Position numbers and translations under genes: made by a program. Shown piece after piece: positions 31,003 to 34,739 of a stretch of 34,739 bases of DNA. Numbering within the stretch: the stretch's first letter is position 1; the number at the start of each line of letters is the position of its first letter. This DNA comes from Natranaeroarchaeum aerophilus. Lineage in GTDB: Archaea; Halobacteriota; Halobacteria; Halobacteriales; Natronoarchaeaceae. The stretch is taken from contig NZ_JAKRVY010000003.1 in assembly GCF_023638055.1 (NCBI RefSeq), positions 300,143 to 334,881 of the forward strand, in the 5' to 3' direction. The notes under the pieces are model-generated. The model made no database searches. It worked only from the letters and a program-made list of their open reading frames with translations, and was not told the DNA's origin.

Positions 31003-31248
31003 CTACCATACCGCCACAATAATTGTCCAGACCACCAGTACATGCCACAGGATCGCAGCAAATGCTCGCTGGACATCGCTTTCCGGGAGCGGCGGGTTTC
31101 GAAAGATTGCATCATAGACGAATGGTGTAGCGAGCACAACCCCGGCGACCATGCCGTACTCTATTGGAACCACCGTAAGCACACCAATAATCCACCCACT
31201 GAGCAACGCTACCGGGATGGCCACCAGAATCCAATCATAGCGATACAC
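31003..31248 (-). CDS. Small three-helix membrane protein of unknown function
   Basis: An 81-residue hydrophobic protein with helices at about 6-27 (WILVAIPVALLSGWIIGVLT), 31-47 (YGMVAGVVLATPFVYDA) and 63-81 (AFAAILWHVLVVWTIIVAVW), joined by a polar loop with RNPPLPESDVQR. It starts at a GTG (31248) preceded by AGGTGA, a reasonable Shine-Dalgarno sequence. I recognise no family with certainty; similar short proteins are common in haloarchaea. It stands alone between taw1 and the HdeD-like gene. About 125 bases between its stop and taw1 hold only the taw1 promoter. Confidence 0.65.
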   Translation of the reverse strand: MYRYDWILVAIPVALLSGWIIGVLTVVPIEYGMVAGVVLATPFVYDAIFRNPPLPESDVQRAFAAILWHVLVVWTIIVAVW

Positions 31249-31469
31249 GACTTCTCACCTCAACTGCACAGACAACGTCTGACGTAATAGCCCTCATACA
31301 CATGTACTGTCAGGGAGCCTCGATTTACGATGACATTTTAGTCAGTTGTATGGGGAGTGTTTCACCTGTACTGACCACACGCCAGTCAGAGCCTGTTACT
31401 AAGAGATTCAACAGAGCCTATTCTCTGCATTTCAGAATTGATCGATTCGTCAGATGATCTGTAAAATCG

Positions 31470-31484
31470 TATATATTCTATATG
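31470..31484 (+). promoter_or_regulatory. TATA region for the HdeD-like gene, within an empty intergenic stretch
   Basis: tatatattctatatg lies 36-50 bases before the ATG at 31520, suggesting transcription start near 31497-31505 and a short leader. The rest of the 271-base gap (31249-31519) contains no ORF I can support. A short direct repeat, cagagcct(g/a)tt, occurs at 31387-31397 and 31412-31422. Confidence 0.5.
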
Positions 31485-31519
31485 CACTCGCTTGACGTAG
31501 TAGCTACTGGTGAACGAAA

Positions 31520-32113
31520 ATGAGCACTGTAACACCGACCCCTGAATCGTACTCCCTCGAGACGGGATGGAAAACGCTGGCAGTAGCAGGTGGCAGTATC
31601 GCCGTACTGGGCGTCCTCGCGATGATTCTCCCGCTTGCAGTGGGCGTAGCGGTCTCGTACATCGTCGGGGGACTCCTCATTGTGGGCGGTCTCGTCCACG
31701 GAGCGCATGTAGTGTCTGCAAAAGGATGGATGGGATCACTCTGGCAGCTAACACTCGCCATCGTGTCGCTCGTCGCTGGGATCGTCATCGTGGTGAATCC
31801 GATCATCGGTCTCCTGAGTCTCACACTCATGATCGTCGCATACCTGCTCGTCGACGGCATCGTCGAACTCGGGGTGAGCCTTCGGATGGAGCGTGGCTCT
31901 GGCCGTGGGTGGATCGCCGCTAGCGGGGGCCTCTCACTCGGCCTGGGAGTGTTGCTCTGGGCACAATTCCCCGAAGTTGCCGCATGGGTCGTCGGGTTCA
32001 TGATCGGAGCGAGCTTGTTCCTTACAGGACTCTCGATGGTCGCCGTGGCATATACCGGCCGCCAACCAGTCGAGGACATCACACCCCCAGCGGGTGAACC
32101 CCGCGGGATGTGA
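31520..32113 (+). CDS. HdeD/DUF308-family membrane protein
   Basis: A 197-residue protein with six predicted helices in three hairpins: TLAVAGGSIAVLGVLAMILP, VGVAVSYIVGGLLIVGGLVH, LTLAIVSLVAGIVIVVNPII, LTLMIVAYLLVDGIVELGVS, GLSLGLGVLLWAQFPEVAAW and VVGFMIGASLFLTGLSMVAV. This regular pattern and the Pro residue after each odd helix are typical of HdeD-like proteins, linked to acid stress in enterobacteria but of unknown role in archaea. The ATG at 31520 has its own TATA region. The acidic C-terminal tail is short. It appears monocistronic, with a 119-base gap to the HD gene. Confidence 0.88.
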   Translation: MSTVTPTPESYSLETGWKTLAVAGGSIAVLGVLAMILPLAVGVAVSYIVGGLLIVGGLVHGAHVVSAKGWMGSLWQLTLAIVSLVAGIVIVVNPIIGLLSLTLMIVAYLLVDGIVELGVSLRMERGSGRGWIAASGGLSLGLGVLLWAQFPEVAAWVVGFMIGASLFLTGLSMVAVAYTGRQPVEDITPPAGEPRGM

Positions 32114-32232
32114 CATAATTTTTTATCTGAAATACGGTTCAGCTGACCCGAATCGGCTCAAGGACAGGCCGGATTGTAACAATACGAACCCGAGCCGAAA
32201 GCGAATTGGGCGGGGGGGCCGTCTCCCCGATA

Positions 32233-33393
32233 ATGAAGCCGATCAAGGACAGCGTTCACGACTATATCGCGCTCGATCCGGTCGCCGAAGCCCTGATCGA
32301 CACGCCAACCGTCCAGCGGCTTCGCAACGTCAAACAGCTCTCGACCGTCAGGCTGGTCTATCCCGCTGCCAATCATACCCGGTTCGAGCACAGCCTCGGC
32401 GTCTACCATCTTGCTGACACTGCTGTCGGCCATCTCGACGTCGACGCAGACACGGCGGCACACCTCCGGGCCGCCGCACTCCTCCACGATGTCGGGCATG
32501 GGCCATATGGCCACCAGACCGAGGAGGTGATCCACAGGCGGACTGGCACCGATCACGACGAGGTCGACTGGCTGCTGACCGATCCCGACCGGCCAGTCTG
32601 TCAGGCCATAGAGCAGCTCGGACTCGACCCCGGGCGTGTCGCCGACCTCGTCGCAGGCGAGGGACGGCTCGGCGCGCTCGTCTCGGGCGAGCTCGATGTC
32701 GACCGGATGGACTATCTCACCCGCGACGCCCACCACACCGGCGTGCCGTATGGCGCGATCGATCACGGTCGGCTCGTCCGTGAACTTCGTCTGGAGAACG
32801 ACCGGCTCGTCCTCAGTGAAGGGAACGTCGCGACGGCGGAATCGATGCTGTTCTCACGCGCCCTGATGAACGCCGTCGTCTACCGGCACCACGTCTCTCG
32901 GATCGCCGGGGCGATGCTCGACCGCGCCTGCGAGCGATATCTGGACCGGACCGACGTGGATGTCGAGTCGTTCCGCCGGATGGCTGACCACGACCTGCTC
33001 GTTGCGCTGGCCGAGCACGTCCCTGCGCTCGGTCGCCGTCTGGAACACCGCGATCTGTACAAGCGTGCGGTCTGGACGGGGATCGAAAACGTCCCACCGG
33101 GCACTGTCGACGTAGGCTACGAGGAACAGCGGCGGGCGGAACGGGAGATCGCCAGCGCGGCGGAGGTCGATCCGACCGACGTGATCGTCGACATTCCGGA
33201 TCGGCCACGGCTCAAGGAGTCCTCGACCAGCGTCGTCGTCGACGGCGTCGTCCAGCGGCTGGAGGACGCCTCCGAGCTGGTGAGAGGGATCCGGCTGGCG
33301 GAACGTGCCCGCTGGCGACTCGGCGTCTACTGTCCCGGCGAACGGACCGAATCGGTCGGGCAGGCTGCCCGTGACGTGCTGGGGATCGCCTAG
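32233..33393 (+). CDS. HD-domain phosphohydrolase (dNTPase/SAMHD1-like family)
   Basis: A 386-residue enzyme. It opens with KDSVHDYIALDPVAEALIDT and TPTVQRLRNVKQLSTVRLVY, the standard start of this group. Metal ligands: His in TRFEHSLGVYHLA, the His-Asp pair in AALLHDVGHGPYGH and a later Asp in VDRMDYLTRDAHHTGVPYG. The family includes dNTP triphosphohydrolases, so nucleotide hydrolysis is likely; the exact substrate cannot be read. The ATG at 32233 is preferred over a start nine codons upstream because it begins the conserved region. It converges on the P-loop kinase gene with a shared CTAG. Confidence 0.92.
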   Translation: MKPIKDSVHDYIALDPVAEALIDTPTVQRLRNVKQLSTVRLVYPAANHTRFEHSLGVYHLADTAVGHLDVDADTAAHLRAAALLHDVGHGPYGHQTEEVIHRRTGTDHDEVDWLLTDPDRPVCQAIEQLGLDPGRVADLVAGEGRLGALVSGELDVDRMDYLTRDAHHTGVPYGAIDHGRLVRELRLENDRLVLSEGNVATAESMLFSRALMNAVVYRHHVSRIAGAMLDRACERYLDRTDVDVESFRRMADHDLLVALAEHVPALGRRLEHRDLYKRAVWTGIENVPPGTVDVGYEEQRRAEREIASAAEVDPTDVIVDIPDRPRLKESSTSVVVDGVVQRLEDASELVRGIRLAERARWRLGVYCPGERTESVGQAARDVLGIA

Positions 33394-33968
33394 CGATTCG
33401 GAAACGTCCGTGCGACCTGTTCGCGTGTTTCCGCCGTCGATCCGGAGTTGTCGATCGCGACGTGGTACATCTCGATCGGGTGGAACTCCTCGCGGAACTC
33501 ACGGTAGACCTCGACGTCAGCGTCGCTCATCCCGTCCCCTCGGTCGGCGATCCGAGCCTCTGCGACCGGACGCTCACAGACGACTTCGAGCAGACGAAAC
33601 TCCGCACCTGCACCCATGGCAATCTCTCGGACCGCGCGTCGCCGCTCCCGATCGGCGAAGGTGCCGTCGAGGACGACTGACTCGCCCGCTTCGAGCGCGG
33701 ATTCGGTGCGATCGAACAGTTCGCGGTAGACGCGTTCGATCTCCTCGTCGGTGTACTGCGGATCGTCGTATAGCTCCTTGCGGACCACGTCGGTTCGGAG
33801 CCGTTTCGCGCCCAGTCGCTCGGCGACGAACTCCGCGACGGTGGATTTTCCCACACCCGGGAGCCCACAGAGGACGACCAGCCGGGGATCGGTAGTTTTC
33901 GTGGCGTCCACCCGCTCGGTCGTGGACTGCTGGTCTCGCCTGTCGGTGTCGCCGTGATCTCCGGTCAT
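33390..33968 (-). CDS. P-loop nucleoside/small-molecule kinase (AAA_33 type)
   Basis: A 192-residue kinase-like ATPase. A polar N-terminal 27 residues precede LVVLCGLPGVGKSTVAEFVA (Walker A GLPGVGKST). Then come LRTDVVRKELYDDPQYTDEE, ALEAGESVVLDGTFADRERR (Walker B-like) and VCERPVAEARIADRG with lid-type arginines. The pattern matches gluconate-kinase/AAA_33 proteins, several of which are kinases of unknown substrate. The ATG at 33968 is chosen because the longer frame adds Arg/Cys-rich non-coding sequence. It lies between two HD-domain hydrolase genes. Confidence 0.86.
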   Translation of the reverse strand: MTGDHGDTDRRDQQSTTERVDATKTTDPRLVVLCGLPGVGKSTVAEFVAERLGAKRLRTDVVRKELYDDPQYTDEEIERVYRELFDRTESALEAGESVVLDGTFADRERRRAVREIAMGAGAEFRLLEVVCERPVAEARIADRGDGMSDADVEVYREFREEFHPIEMYHVAIDNSGSTAETREQVARTFPNR

Positions 33969-34084
33969 GCTCGGTTCCGCCCCGCTAGGGCCTGTCAGCA
34001 CGTCGGACCACCGGAAGCAAAATAGCTTCGACTGTAGAAGCCGACGTGGGCACGCTTTTGGTATTGCTCTCCCATCGGTTCTGT

Positions 34085-34630
34085 ATGGCCGATTTCGAGG
34101 GCACGAGTGCGATCGAGACCTACTCCGGACTCGCCGTCGATCCGCTCGATCCGGAGCCGTCGACGATCCGTGTCGAGGACATCGCACATGGGCTGGCTCA
34201 CACATGCCGATTCGCCGGGCAGTGCCAGTTCTATTACTCCGTCGCGACTCACGCCATCCACGTCAGCCAGGAACTGGCCGATAGTGAACCGATCGTACAG
34301 CTCTATGGGCTCTTTCACGACGCGAGTGAAGCCTACATCACCGACGTTCCACGCCCGGTAAAGCGAAAAATAGACGCGTACGATCGCATCGAGCATGACG
34401 TCCTTGCTGCTGTCTGGGACCGGCTGAATATCCCCCACCCCGACGACGAACAGTGGCAGGCCGTGATGGACGCCGACGACAGGATGCTCCGACACGAAGC
34501 AGAGACGCTGCTCTCGGAATACACCCCATCGCCAGTGCCGGACCTACCTTACGAGCTATCGCCGTGTCGCCCCGACGAGGCACGTCAGCAGTTTCTCGAT
34601 CGTGCGGCGCTCCTCCGCGAGCGAATCTGA
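34085..34630 (+). CDS. YfbR-like HD-domain hydrolase
   Basis: A 181-residue HD-superfamily protein of the 5'-nucleotidase YfbR type. Ligands: His in HTCRFAGQCQFYYSVATHAI, the His-Asp pair in LYGLFHDASEAYITDVPRPV and a late Asp in VMDADDRMLRHEAETLL. Pro-Arg-Pro-Val-Lys after the HD motif is characteristic. YfbR in E. coli removes phosphate from deoxyribonucleoside monophosphates; the same role here is inference. The ATG at 34085 begins MADFEGTSAIETYSGLAVDP; an earlier in-frame start is less likely. The remaining 109 bases to the window end hold nothing I can support. Confidence 0.9.
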   Translation: MADFEGTSAIETYSGLAVDPLDPEPSTIRVEDIAHGLAHTCRFAGQCQFYYSVATHAIHVSQELADSEPIVQLYGLFHDASEAYITDVPRPVKRKIDAYDRIEHDVLAAVWDRLNIPHPDDEQWQAVMDADDRMLRHEAETLLSEYTPSPVPDLPYELSPCRPDEARQQFLDRAALLRERI

Positions 34631-34739
34631 GTACGGAGTCAGTTCCCTCCGAACGTGTCCCATCACCGGCAAATCCCTTGGATCGGCTCTGGTGAATCAC
34701 TAGACAGCACCGGAACGAACCGTCAGAACTAGGAAGTTG

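Noticed and set aside
31387-31422. Short direct repeat cagagcct(g/a)tt and a run ending caacagagcc that recalls insertion-sequence ends
   Set aside because: No transposase ORF, no matching inverted copy and no target-site duplication seen nearby, so an IS remnant cannot be supported.
1-34739. CRISPR array, rRNA, integrase or attachment sites
   Set aside because: No regularly spaced repeats, rRNA-like sequence, recombinase or tRNA-flanked duplications were seen; the region reads as chromosomal backbone.

Overview
This window comes from a haloarchaeon (class Halobacteria). The DNA is GC-rich and the encoded proteins are strongly acidic. The information-processing genes are archaeal: aIF-6, ribosomal proteins L18Ae, L31e, L39e and L40e, prefoldin alpha, and 4-demethylwyosine synthase. 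Haloarchaeal hallmarks include the HTH-fused CTP-dependent riboflavin kinase, a Tat-dependent lipoprotein and a PGF-CTERM surface anchor. Genus cannot be told from the sequence alone. Genes are tightly packed, with many ATGA and TAATG start/stop overlaps. Five of the seven convergent gene pairs overlap by exactly four bases at a shared palindromic stop (CTAG four times, TTAA once).

Left third (1-9.8 kb): a small XRE regulator with a four-helix membrane protein sits behind a tandem palindromic operator. A potassium/stress block follows. On the minus strand it runs as one probable operon: an Lrp-type regulator fused to a TrkA-C (RCK_C) domain, two tiny ORFs including a zinc ribbon, a UspA protein, a frameshifted three-helix membrane protein, and TrkH. 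Divergent from it is an APC transporter with two C-terminal UspA domains. A two-RCK TrkA and a second TrkH are divergent from each other. The block therefore holds two potassium pores, one dedicated gating protein and a regulator that pairs an amino-acid-type sensor (RAM) with an RCK_C domain. A second, unlinked RCK protein at 22.6-23.3 kb is in tandem with a free-standing RAM domain, so the RAM/RCK pairing recurs.

Middle (10-21.2 kb): an orphan PAS histidine kinase is followed by two MacB/LolCDE-type ABC systems placed tail to tail, one with two permeases and one with a single permease. Next is a minus-strand translation/secretion cluster in the order L39e, L31e, aIF-6, an inserted SRPBCC protein, L18Ae, prefoldin alpha, FtsY. 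A metallo-beta-lactamase-fold hydrolase and L40e follow.

Right (21.3-34.7 kb): two haloarchaea-specific conserved proteins, the RAM/TrkA pair, a SecD-like periplasmic head carrying a PGF-CTERM anchor instead of the SecD membrane channel, a second RAM protein, a DUF5518-like membrane protein, the GTPases NOG1 and EngB separated by a possible gene remnant, a two-repeat Tat lipoprotein, the rbkR-ribB riboflavin operon, Taw1, two small membrane proteins (one HdeD-like), and a nucleotide-handling group of two HD-domain hydrolases with a P-loop kinase between them.

No rRNA, convincing tRNA, CRISPR array or intact insertion sequence was seen. The most unusual item is the SecD-head/PGF-CTERM protein. 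The operators at 743-781, 4292-4329 and 21268-21295, and the frameshifted ORFs at 2.5, 3.4 and 26.5 kb, also deserve attention.
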